A DNA stretch of 6,642 bases, from positions 1-6,642 of the forward strand of contig DOIX01000102.1 of the NCBI GenBank assembly GCA_003511885.1, in the 5' to 3' direction. Positions within the stretch are counted from its first letter, which is position 1. Every line of letters begins with the position of its first letter. Under the pieces are notes generated by a model. That model worked only from the letters and a program-made list of their open reading frames with translations. It searched no databases and was not told the origin of the DNA. The stretch is from Cyanobacteria bacterium UBA11153. Lineage in GTDB: Bacteria; Cyanobacteriota; Cyanobacteriia; Cyanobacteriales; Coleofasciculaceae. Below, in pieces: positions 1 to 6,059 of the stretch. The translations under genes and the position numbers were made by a program.

Positions 1-20
1 AGGCATCAATAGTGAGGGAA

Positions 21-86
21 GGGTGAAGCAAGCGGATATAAATATTTAGGGTTTGTTGCCAAGGTTATCGCCCTCTTGCTTCACCC
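21..86. repeat. Perfect 12-bp inverted repeat, long stem-loop
   Basis: GGGTGAAGCAAG at 21-32 is matched exactly by its reverse complement at 75-86. Immediately inside the second arm, CCCT at 71-74 can also pair with AGGG at 48-51, giving a longer stem with a 15-base bulge. No T-run follows the stem, so it is not a textbook intrinsic terminator. It could be the end of an upstream transcription unit or a remnant of a small mobile repeat. The repeat itself is read directly; its role is unknown. Confidence 0.6.
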
Positions 87-107
87 CTACAAACCTCTCT
101 ATGTCTT

Positions 108-123
108 AACCGCCCTGGCGGTT
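108..123. repeat. Short GC-rich hairpin
   Basis: AACCGCC at 108-114 and GGCGGTT at 117-123 are exact reverse complements separated by two bases, so the real loop is probably four bases closed by a C-G pair. It lies between two larger inverted repeats and is far more GC-rich than its surroundings. Function unknown. Confidence 0.5.
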
Positions 124-126
124 GCT

Positions 127-177
127 ATAGTACCGAAGTTAAGGAATTTAACGGAGTTTAATTAACTTCGGTATTGT
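127..177. repeat. 12-bp inverted repeat (TACCGAAGTTAA)
   Basis: TACCGAAGTTAA at 131-142 is repeated as its exact reverse complement at 162-173. The pairing extends outwards to 127/177 if two G-U pairs are allowed. The loop is about 19 bases. Its core AACTTCGGT recurs a third time at 366-374, about 100 bases before the start of the first gene. It could be an RNA structure or a protein-binding palindrome; the sequence does not decide. Confidence 0.55.
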
Positions 178-274
178 CAATTACTGAGTTTTCTGGGAAT
201 AGGAAGGCTGAGAGATAGCGAAAGAGTAGCAGAGAATCCTTTTTCCGAAATTAAGCAAAGATAGCCTCGGCGTT

Positions 275-282
275 GCGATCGC
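275..282. repeat. HIP1 octamer GCGATCGC
   Basis: Exact copy of the highly iterated palindrome of cyanobacterial genomes. Further exact copies lie at 1481-1488, 1610-1617 and 6060-6067, all outside genes. It supports the cyanobacterial assignment. Confidence 0.85.
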
Positions 283-293
283 GTTTTTAGGGG

Positions 294-323
294 CTGAAAC
301 ACTGACTAGTCATAAATTATAAG
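294..323 (+). promoter_or_regulatory. Possible sigma-70-type promoter for the 209-aa gene
   Basis: CTGAAA at 294-299 matches four of six bases of the TTGACA box and TATAAG at 318-323 matches five of six of TATAAT, with an 18-base spacer. It would give a leader of roughly 145 bases before the ATG at 477, containing the UUCG hairpin at 365-376. A weaker pair (TTGTCG at 374-379, CATACT at 398-403) is an alternative. In AT-rich DNA such matches are common, so this is tentative. Confidence 0.25.
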
Positions 324-364
324 CATTAACAGCAAGAAATTCTTAAGTTCTTTCTTAACTTCGT

Positions 365-376
365 CAACTTCGGTTG
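365..376 (+). other. Small cUUCGg tetraloop hairpin in leader
   Basis: CAAC at 365-368 and GTTG at 373-376 flank TTCG, giving a 4-bp stem capped by an exact C(UUCG)G tetraloop. This tetraloop class is unusually stable for its size. It lies about 100 bases upstream of the start at 477 and would be in the 5' untranslated RNA if the promoter near 294-323 is used. Confidence 0.35.
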
Positions 377-476
377 TCGAGACTAGGGGAATAAGGACAT
401 ACTGAATTCAAGTTCGGAAGAAAGCCGATAGGCAAAAGACGAAAAACTGAAACATTACTATAAAAGGAAAATCACA

Positions 477-1106
477 ATGACTACCGACATCAACATTCTA
501 TTCGTTAATAAATCCAACGATGAAGACAACTCTAGCGTACTAGTCTTCCTGAAACCTACAGAATCTAACTTAACCGCTCAATCAACTGCATGGCAAGTGA
601 TCGATAACATTGGCTATAACTGCTGGCACAAGTTTACTTATACTCTCAATACCTCAGTGATGGCTCTTTGGGATGGTGGCAATAGCGGGACTTTCCCGAT
701 GGAGACTACTAATGGAAAAGTGTACGCTCTCAAGGAAACGAAGGGAGGTTTTTCCTTAGAGGAAACCCCCAGTACCAATCAAAATACACCGCCGTCAAAC
801 GAGTTTGATGTAATCAACAAAGTTGGCACAACAAACGGAATCTCTGTCGTAGCTTTTAAGGACGGAAATCCAATTTTGACGAAGAAAATAGTTGCCAAAG
901 GGGAAAAAGCAGAGTTTGTATTCCATCCCAAAATTTTCTTTGGACTCTGTTCCGAATATCAAGTTGGCGATGTTGTTAATTCAGCCGTGATGAGCGAAGA
1001 GTTTAAGGAAGTTTCTCTTGAAGATCTAAAAAGTATTACCGTCACCCTGAAAGGCAATGCTCGTGATGGTTTCACTTTTGAGGTATCCGAACAAGTTCCT
1101 GCTTAA
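477..1106 (+). CDS. 209-aa protein of unknown function, free-standing paralogue of the N-terminal domain of the 1088-aa protein
   Basis: I do not recognise a named function. The protein looks soluble: no signal peptide, no membrane segment, alternating polar and hydrophobic strands suggesting a beta-rich fold. It aligns along its full length with residues 1-203 of the large protein at 2202-5468. Shared blocks in the same order are AWQVI (residues 38-42), NEFDVINK (108-115), GIS followed by AFKDGNP (126-132), FVFHPK (147-152), VGD (163-165) and SLEDLKSITVTL (180-191). It ends in VSEQVPA, exactly where the paralogue (VSEKIPA) passes into a proline repeat, so this is a complete domain. The ATG at 477 is chosen because AAAAGGA (463-469 region) lies at a suitable distance and the paralogue starts at the matching point. 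Upstream is a long leader; downstream is a hairpin, so it may be its own transcript. I recall similar stand-alone proteins of about 200 aa in bacteria and fungi, but this is memory, not a search. Confidence 0.9.
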   Translation: MTTDINILFVNKSNDEDNSSVLVFLKPTESNLTAQSTAWQVIDNIGYNCWHKFTYTLNTSVMALWDGGNSGTFPMETTNGKVYALKETKGGFSLEETPSTNQNTPPSNEFDVINKVGTTNGISVVAFKDGNPILTKKIVAKGEKAEFVFHPKIFFGLCSEYQVGDVVNSAVMSEEFKEVSLEDLKSITVTLKGNARDGFTFEVSEQVPA

Positions 1107-1131
1107 CTTAGTTGTAGTTGAAACGTAGGAA

Positions 1132-1151
1132 GTGGGGTGGGTATTCCCCAC
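1132..1151 (+). terminator. Hairpin after the 209-aa gene, possible terminator
   Basis: GTGGGG at 1132-1137 pairs with CCCCAC at 1146-1151 around an 8-base loop; an alternative register pairs GGTGGG (1136-1141) with CCCACC (1147-1152). The stem is strong but is followed by TTACTTAC rather than a clean T-run. It lies 25 bases after the stop codon, so it may terminate the transcript or protect its 3' end. Confidence 0.45.
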
Positions 1152-1220
1152 CTTACTTACCTAACATCGAGTTTAAAATTTAACACATTATCGCTAGTAA
1201 TTGTCTTTTTTGTAGATACA

Positions 1221-1225
1221 GGAGG
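1221..1225 (+). promoter_or_regulatory. Strong Shine-Dalgarno, fixes the start of the 80-aa gene
   Basis: GGAGG sits 6 bases before the ATG at 1232. It is the strongest Shine-Dalgarno in the window and is the main argument that this small frame, rather than the overlapping antisense frames, is translated. Confidence 0.7.
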
Positions 1226-1231
1226 AATGAA

Positions 1232-1474
1232 ATGAATCCACAAGATATTCTCCGAGCAGTTGGTCAAGGATCTGGCGAAATAAGGGCACAGAATTTCCGC
1301 GCCATAGTACAAGCCCTGGGCTTCCGAGTACCAGAAGGAGCTAGAAAATTCACATATTTGGATCTTTTGAACTCTCTTAAAACATTCGGCGAGCAGAATG
1401 CAGGCGTAGCCCCAGGAGTTGTAGCCCAACAGATGATAGATGCCTTAGCAAGGGGAGGAATAAGTTTTAGGTGA
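1232..1474 (+). CDS. 80-aa orphan protein of unknown function
   Basis: No family is recognised. The protein is small and predicted to be mainly helical: residues 1-30 (helix around DILRAVG and a second around NFRAIVQALG), a basic turn (FRVPEGARKF, 31-40), then helices around YLDLLNSLKTFG (42-53) and GVVAQQMIDALARGG (62-76). There are no cysteines, no signal sequence and no membrane segment. A consensus GGAGG six bases upstream, and a composition that looks like real protein, support expression. It lies between the 209-aa and 132-aa genes, all in the same direction but with gaps of 125 and 181 bases, so co-transcription is possible but not shown. Antisense frames over the same bases lack comparable start signals. 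It could be a small structural or chaperone-like accessory of the locus; this is inference only. Confidence 0.7.
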   Translation: MNPQDILRAVGQGSGEIRAQNFRAIVQALGFRVPEGARKFTYLDLLNSLKTFGEQNAGVAPGVVAQQMIDALARGGISFR

Positions 1475-1480
1475 GATGAA

Positions 1481-1617
1481 GCGATCGCACTTTTGCCCTG
1501 TATGTAGTTTACCTTGCTTCTCTGAACAAAGAGTCTCTTGGAAATTGCGTTGGCTTTCCCCGCCGGAGGCATCGCCCCTCAAGGCTAATCAGTTTCGGAA
1601 TTGACAGGTGCGATCGC
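1481..1617. repeat. Spacer element bounded by inverted HIP1-containing decamers
   Basis: GCGATCGCAC at 1481-1490 and its reverse complement GTGCGATCGC at 1608-1617 enclose about 117 bases. The interior contains the GC-rich tract CCCCGCCGGAGGCATCGCCC (1558-1577), which resembles interspersed repeats I recall from filamentous cyanobacteria, where the complementary strand is often over-annotated as short proteins. No coding region is supported. Because HIP1 is itself a palindrome, only the flanking AC/GT adds to the inverted symmetry, so the boundaries could be chance. Confidence 0.4.
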
Positions 1618-1655
1618 AAACAAAACATATCCTCCTATAATGCAAGGACAAATCG

Positions 1656-2054
1656 ATGAGTTACTATATTTTATCTACTCATGCTGAAACTGATCATTCG
1701 CAGTATTTTTCCTTGACTACCGACTTAGCAATAGTTTACTTTCAAGATGACTTATCTCCACTCTATAACGCTACAGCAACAATGATTTTTGATGCTTTAA
1801 TGGCAGCCAGATCCGACGAAGCATTAGAAGAAGTTCGCATAAATTATCATGGCAATATAAGAACTATTTTTGCTGGTTCAGACATTGATAATTATCTAAT
1901 TTGGGATGGGAACTGGGTATCTAGAAAAGGAATATTTAGAGTGGGTGTCCGTGATCCTGGAACTCCTGTCGGTCCGAATCCAGTTCATCTGAGTAGCAAA
2001 ATTCCTTCTGTTACTCCTGGTATAACTCGGCTCTATTGGTTGGCTTGTAGGTAA
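1656..2054 (+). CDS. 132-aa orphan protein of unknown function
   Basis: No known family is recognised. The protein starts with MSYYILSTHA and appears to be alpha/beta: strands around YYILST and LAIVYFQ (residues 24-30), a helix around ATMIFDALMAARSDEALEEV (41-60), then beta-rich aromatic stretches (IRTIFAG, NYLIWDGNWVS at 79-89, GIFRVGVRDPG at 92-102) and a proline/glycine-rich tail (103-122) ending in LYWLACR. There is no signal peptide or membrane helix. AAGGA at 1644-1648 precedes the ATG by seven bases and supports this start. It lies just after the HIP1-bounded spacer and is followed by a small hairpin, so it could be a monocistronic unit between the 80-aa and 1088-aa genes. Same-strand position in the locus suggests a shared role with its neighbours, which is inference. 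Confidence 0.75.
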   Translation: MSYYILSTHAETDHSQYFSLTTDLAIVYFQDDLSPLYNATATMIFDALMAARSDEALEEVRINYHGNIRTIFAGSDIDNYLIWDGNWVSRKGIFRVGVRDPGTPVGPNPVHLSSKIPSVTPGITRLYWLACR

Positions 2055-2067
2055 GCTGATACAAAAA

Positions 2068-2085
2068 CTGCTTTCCTTAAAGCAG
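2068..2085 (+). terminator. 7-bp hairpin after the 132-aa gene
   Basis: CTGCTTT at 2068-2074 and AAAGCAG at 2079-2085 are perfect reverse complements with a CCTT loop. The stem is preceded by ACAAAAA and followed by ATTTACT, so it could act weakly in either direction. It begins 13 bases after the stop codon at 2054. It is short and only moderately GC-rich, so termination is plausible rather than certain. Confidence 0.45.
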
Positions 2086-2201
2086 ATTTACTATAACTAG
2101 CAGCCGAATAGAATAAATTTTGAAGCGTCAATTTCTGACTATCGCTACTTATCTCAGGTCAATACACCACAACAATACAATCATAAAAAGGTCAAAAATC
2201 T

Positions 2202-5200
2202 ATGGAAACTCATGACATTAAAATTAAATACTATAACAAAGTCAGCGACAACCAAAGCAACCCTTGCGTAGTTGTTTTCACAGATATCACCAACTCACCT
2301 AATGCTTCGGCAATTGCATGGCAAGTCATTAAAAAGATCGAGCGCGATTACACCTTTAATTACACATACGCCACCTCTATCCAAGTGAAATGGAACCAGG
2401 GAAAAAGCGGCACATCCAGGGTTAATGTACAAAATTCCTCCTGGTTATTTGAAGATACAGGCAAAGGTTTCTCCTTAATTGAAACCGATTCTCGTGCCAC
2501 ACCAAACGAATTTACTGTCATCAACAAAGCCTCACTTCCGGGAGGAATTAGCGTCACTGCTTTCAAAGATAACAAACCGATTGCAGTCAAGCATACTGTT
2601 GCCAAAGACCAAAAAGCCAAATTCGTCTTTCATCCTAAACTCTATTGGGCAGTTGTTGATCATATCGATGTTGGCGATATTATTTATTTGGAAGATCTTT
2701 CATCTTATAGGGAAATTTCTCTTGATGAACTCGAAAGCATAACTGTTACTTTAAATGGCAGTTTGCAGGATGGTTATAGCTTTACAGTCTCGGAAAAAAT
2801 ACCAGCATCAGGTAGGGAACCCATCGATCCAATTGAACCAGTTGAACCAATTGAACCAGTTGAACCAGTTGAACCCATCGATCCAGTTAAACCATGTCCG
2901 CCGGAAAAATCAAGTAAATCTGAAGATACAATTGAAATAATTGTAGAAAAGGGGGAACACCACGATTTGTTTCCTTTCGTCTACATGCGGAATTGGCTCG
3001 ATATTAGTCCAGAGGAACGCCAACGACGTTTCGTCGAATATGATAGTAAAAATTCACCCTCAGATTCTCTATATAACCAATTGATAGAGATTAAGAACGG
3101 ATCTCCGAATGAGGCTCGCTTCCGGATGCAAAGCTTGGCAATTAGCTTTATTGAGGGTAAGGAATTTCCTGACCAATTTATCCAAAATATCAAGGATATC
3201 AAAGGCTATATCAAATACTTTACACTGATTAATGCCTGGTTGCTTCATCAAACTCATATCAACATTGCACAACTCAAAGCCAAACTGGAAGTTGTCCTCA
3301 AATTAGACTGGATTAATCTCAAACAATACCTAAAAAGTCCAGAATACATTCAGGAAAAAGAAAGAGTATGGCAGAACTTTTTTGCTCTCACAATTATTCT
3401 TGACGATCGCCCTCATCTTCTAGAAGAATTTACCAAAATCTTGGTAATGTGTAATCTGCTGGAAAGAATTATCGCTAAAACTAAATATAGTAATAAAGGC
3501 AGCGAAAATTCCCTAGATGATAAATTGCCAGATTCCTCTCCAGAAATTCTAGAAGCAGCTAAAGCTTCAATTATTTTACCTCAAGATCTATTCCCCTTAC
3601 CGCCAGCCAATAACAGCAACTCCCTATCAAAAGCTGAATCCGTAGAGTGGGTTGAACCTTATGCCATTGGAGACTTACAAATAGTTCGGCAAAGACTGCT
3701 GAGATATGAACTAGGAGAAGTATCTCACATTGAAAATGTTCTGAAAGGCGAACGGAAAGAAACCACCCAAAGAAAATTAAATCGGGTTAATGAATCCCTA
3801 ACGAATACAACTGGAGATTTAGAAGAGAATGAAACGGATCTTCGCGGTACTAGATCCGATTTATTGAACGAGACACGCAAAACTCTGGCTAAAGATAAAA
3901 TTACAACTACCTTCAACGACTTGAACACCACTTATGGACCGCAAACAACGGTTGAATATCAGGGGTCATGGTCTGTTGAAAATGAACCAAATCCAGATAA
4001 TCCTGGTATAGAAAAGGTCGCGAAATTTGCCAAGGATATCACAACCAGAACAGCTAATCGCATTGCTCGATATATCAACCAAGTGCGAACCTTCAGTACC
4101 TTAAATGAAGCAGAGGAAACTGTTGTTCATGCTTTTGATAATAGAAATAGTCCGAATAATGCCATTGGTATTTATCGCTGGATTAATCAGATTTATGCAG
4201 CTCATGTAGTGAATTACGGTCATCGTCTGATGGTTGAATTTGTCCTGCAAAATCCAGGAGAACCCTACATTAATAGTCTGTTACAGCTTCAAGGTATCTC
4301 TCTAGAAGAACCAATTCCCCCAGACAAAATAAATCTTGATGACAAAGACCATACTTGTCTTAATTCTTATCAAGATGTCACGAGAAAAAATTACCCTCAA
4401 CTGGCGACAATGTACGATATCCCAGCGCCACCAGTTGAAATGAAGATTATGCCAACGGTGTTTAAAGATGGAGAACCTATCAACATCAAAAAAATATCGG
4501 TTCCCGAAGGTTACAGAGCTAAGTCTGCTTGGGTTACTTATGTTTTGTCAGATGAAACACAAGTCAAATTGAAAGGATTAGTCGGTCGAAAATCATTTGA
4601 AATTCCTGGATTACCCAACCAGCTATTAGATATGAATAATGAAGATTTTGTAATTCCGGTTTGTGTAATGTGTAGCACCGATCAGACATTATTACCACTC
4701 CCCTCTAACCAGCCCGATGATCGTAATTCACCAATTAAATATTGTGTGAATATTGAAGTCCAATGCACCCTGAATCCAGAAAAATTTGAAGAATGGCAGA
4801 TCCAAACCTATAACGCTATTCGGGAAGGGTATCGCCAACAAAAAGCGGAATATTATGAACGCGCCGGAGTAGGACAAACTGAAATTAGATCCCACAACCC
4901 CCTAGAAAACCGGAAGATTGAAAAGAATGAACTGAAAAAAGGTTGCACAAAACAACTTTTCCAGCAATACTTCAAGCTTATGGGAGACTCTGATACAGCT
5001 TCAGGAGATGGTAACCCTTCACAGTTTGCTGTCAATGTTCCTCGGTATATCCAATTTTTCGAGCAGGCTTTTGAGTGGCATGAGATGACCTATCATTTTT
5101 ATCAAAATTTGGAGGAAGAAGTTAACCAAGATCGACTCAATTTAAGATCCCTAAATTATTACTCAGAAACCGATCCTCTCTTCACCAGTTTCCTCCAAGC

Positions 5201-5468
5201 AGGAACGGCTAGAGTTCTAGTTCCCGTAAGATCTGACTATGCAACGATCGTCTTATATTATTTGTCATCAGGGACGATTTGGTCTGGGGAAAATTCACTT
5301 ACCCCAACCAATGAGAAATATGTCTCTCTTGTCAATGAACTGAAAATATTGCCCCAGGTAGATTGTGAGTGCAAATCTGTCAGTAAACCCTGGACAATTA
5401 CCATTCCTACCTCGATGATTATGCTGCAAGATAGCTCGAAATTGCCGCAATTCTTAGTAGATTTATGA
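2202..5468 (+). CDS. 1088-aa multidomain protein of unknown function, with proline-repeat linker and coiled-coil segment
   Basis: This is the central gene of the locus; I cannot give it a biochemical function. Residues 1-203 are a paralogue of the whole 209-aa protein upstream (AWQVI 39-43, NEFTVINK 102-109, AFKDNKP 120-126, FVFHPK 141-146, SLDELESITVTL 173-184). Residues 206-231 are a rod of (E/D)P(V/I) triplets. Residues about 240-500 are mostly helical and charged. Around residue 501 is the segment RYELGEVSHIENVLKGE, followed to about residue 568 by a dense K/E/R/T coiled-coil-like stretch. A beta-rich part lies near 745-840, and a C-terminal module carries FFEQAFEWHEMTY (952-964) and DPLFTSFLQAGTARVLVPVR (991-1010). 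I recall the HIEN and FFEQAFEW/AG-ARV-VPVR motifs from large uncharacterised bacterial proteins, but this is unverified. There is no signal peptide or membrane helix. AAGG at 2188-2191 supports the ATG at 2202. The tail-collar gene follows with coupled translation, suggesting a joint structure, possibly an appendage or tail-like assembly (inference). Confidence 0.93.
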   Translation: METHDIKIKYYNKVSDNQSNPCVVVFTDITNSPNASAIAWQVIKKIERDYTFNYTYATSIQVKWNQGKSGTSRVNVQNSSWLFEDTGKGFSLIETDSRATPNEFTVINKASLPGGISVTAFKDNKPIAVKHTVAKDQKAKFVFHPKLYWAVVDHIDVGDIIYLEDLSSYREISLDELESITVTLNGSLQDGYSFTVSEKIPASGREPIDPIEPVEPIEPVEPVEPIDPVKPCPPEKSSKSEDTIEIIVEKGEHHDLFPFVYMRNWLDISPEERQRRFVEYDSKNSPSDSLYNQLIEIKNGSPNEARFRMQSLAISFIEGKEFPDQFIQNIKDIKGYIKYFTLINAWLLHQTHINIAQLKAKLEVVLKLDWINLKQYLKSPEYIQEKERVWQNFFALTIILDDRPHLLEEFTKILVMCNLLERIIAKTKYSNKGSENSLDDKLPDSSPEILEAAKASIILPQDLFPLPPANNSNSLSKAESVEWVEPYAIGDLQIVRQRLLRYELGEVSHIENVLKGERKETTQRKLNRVNESLTNTTGDLEENETDLRGTRSDLLNETRKTLAKDKITTTFNDLNTTYGPQTTVEYQGSWSVENEPNPDNPGIEKVAKFAKDITTRTANRIARYINQVRTFSTLNEAEETVVHAFDNRNSPNNAIGIYRWINQIYAAHVVNYGHRLMVEFVLQNPGEPYINSLLQLQGISLEEPIPPDKINLDDKDHTCLNSYQDVTRKNYPQLATMYDIPAPPVEMKIMPTVFKDGEPINIKKISVPEGYRAKSAWVTYVLSDETQVKLKGLVGRKSFEIPGLPNQLLDMNNEDFVIPVCVMCSTDQTLLPLPSNQPDDRNSPIKYCVNIEVQCTLNPEKFEEWQIQTYNAIREGYRQQKAEYYERAGVGQTEIRSHNPLENRKIEKNELKKGCTKQLFQQYFKLMGDSDTASGDGNPSQFAVNVPRYIQFFEQAFEWHEMTYHFYQNLEEEVNQDRLNLRSLNYYSETDPLFTSFLQAGTARVLVPVRSDYATIVLYYLSSGTIWSGENSLTPTNEKYVSLVNELKILPQVDCECKSVSKPWTITIPTSMIMLQDSSKLPQFLVDL
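2817..2894 (+). repeat. In-gene 9-base tandem repeat encoding (E/D)P(V/I)
   Basis: Within the 1088-aa gene, about eight consecutive nine-base units of the forms ATTGAACCA, GTTGAACCA and ATCGATCCA encode EPI, DPI, EPV and similar triplets at residues 206-231. The product is likely a stiff, extended, negatively charged linker between the N-terminal paralogous domain and the helical body. Unit length is a multiple of three, so gain or loss of copies by slippage would change linker length without breaking the frame. Confidence 0.85.
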
Positions 5469-5470
5469 GG
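5467..5470 (+). promoter_or_regulatory. Shine-Dalgarno overlapping the stop codon of the 1088-aa gene
   Basis: The stop codon TGA at 5466-5468 overlaps GAGG at 5467-5470, which sits nine bases before the ATG at 5480. This arrangement is typical of translational coupling: ribosomes finishing the large protein are already at the start site of the collar protein. It argues for one mRNA and coordinated amounts of the two products. Confidence 0.7.
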
Positions 5471-5479
5471 TAAAAATTT

Positions 5480-6046
5480 ATGTTTAATCTACCTATTCCC
5501 CCTATCCCCATTCCTGGTATGGGTTTAACTACTCCTGTTGCTTTACCTGTCGGTACGGTTATTGCTTTTGCCGGAAAAATTGAATCATCTCCATCAGAAT
5601 CCCCATCAAAATATACAACTCACATTGAAGCGTTCGGTTGGATGGTATGCGATGGAAGATCCTTCAAAATATCTGAATATCCTGAACTATTTGCTGTCCT
5701 GGGATATCTTTATGGTGGTGAGGATAGTGAATTTAAAATTCCAGATTATAGAGGGTTATTTCTCAGAGGTGTTGATAATAGAAGTAAGGATAAAGATGGA
5801 GAAGATCCAGACGGACCTCGCCAACTTGGATCCCGACAAGAAGATGCACTGAAGGCTCATCAGCATACATATAATGCTGTAAAAGCTCTAGCAACACCTT
5901 CACCAGAGGGTAAGGTAGCAGGAGCATCTTCAATTAGCACTGAAGATACAATTAACCCAATCAAGCCGGAGAAAAGCATAAGTCCTGATGAAACTCGTCC
6001 CAAGAATATCTCGGTAAATTACATCATCAAATATACTAACGGCTGA
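5480..6046 (+). CDS. Phage tail-collar-domain protein (188 aa)
   Basis: The protein carries a typical tail collar domain, the fold found at the tips of phage short tail fibres and in the bacterial proteins annotated as microcystin-dependent (MdpB-like). After a proline-rich start (residues 5-12), visible signatures are LPVGTVIAFAG (22-32), GWMVCDGR (53-60), YPELFAVLGYLYGG (67-80) and FKIPDYRGLFLRGVD (85-99). These are followed by GSRQEDALKAHQHTY (117-131) and a C-terminal RPKNISVNYIIKY (173-185). The HQH triplet at 127-129 fits the HxH metal-binding motif known from trimeric phage fibre tips. Length matches family members of about 170-190 aa. There is no signal peptide. The coupled start eleven bases after the 1088-aa gene suggests the two proteins form one assembly, with this one as a terminal, perhaps trimeric, binding tip (inference). 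The gene is intact and ends before a terminator-like hairpin. Confidence 0.92.
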   Translation: MFNLPIPPIPIPGMGLTTPVALPVGTVIAFAGKIESSPSESPSKYTTHIEAFGWMVCDGRSFKISEYPELFAVLGYLYGGEDSEFKIPDYRGLFLRGVDNRSKDKDGEDPDGPRQLGSRQEDALKAHQHTYNAVKALATPSPEGKVAGASSISTEDTINPIKPEKSISPDETRPKNISVNYIIKYTNG

Positions 6047-6059
6047 TAAGTGGGAAATT

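Larger units (their letters stand above)
1..476. other. Non-coding leader region rich in inverted repeats
   Basis: I find no convincing coding region here on either strand; all frames are broken into short pieces. The stretch holds three nested or adjacent inverted repeats in its first 180 bases (annotated separately), one HIP1 octamer at 275-282, a small UUCG-type hairpin at 365-376, and possible promoter elements for the gene starting at 477. The nonamer AACTTCGGT or its complement occurs three times (132-140, 164-172, 366-374). The region may contain the 3' flank of a gene lying outside the window, but nothing in the sequence proves that. Confidence 0.6.

Noticed and set aside
1157..1429. 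Antisense 90-aa frame
   Set aside because: Overlaps the 80-aa gene, lacks a ribosome binding site and has an unconvincing composition.
1264..1572. Antisense 102-aa frame over the 80-aa gene and spacer
   Set aside because: It overlaps a better-supported gene with a strong Shine-Dalgarno, and its N-terminal part comes from the repeat-like GC-rich tract; no good start signal.
1601..1641. TTGACA (1601-1606) with TATAAT (1636-1641) as a promoter for the 132-aa gene
   Set aside because: Both hexamers are perfect but 29 bases apart, too far for a sigma-70 promoter, and the TATAAT would place the start inside the Shine-Dalgarno.
2817..2894. Tandem repeats as a CRISPR array
   Set aside because: Units are 9 bases, contiguous, without spacers, and in frame within a gene.
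2755..2940. +1 frame giving LNQLNQ repeats
   Set aside because: It is the out-of-frame reading of the EP-encoding tandem repeat inside the 1088-aa gene.
5538..5852. Second 104-aa frame within the collar gene
   Set aside because: Out-of-frame shadow of a gene with clear collar-domain motifs.
477..6046. Complete prophage or contractile injection system
   Set aside because: Only a collar-domain protein is phage-like; no sheath, tube, baseplate, capsid, portal, terminase, integrase or lysis gene is seen.
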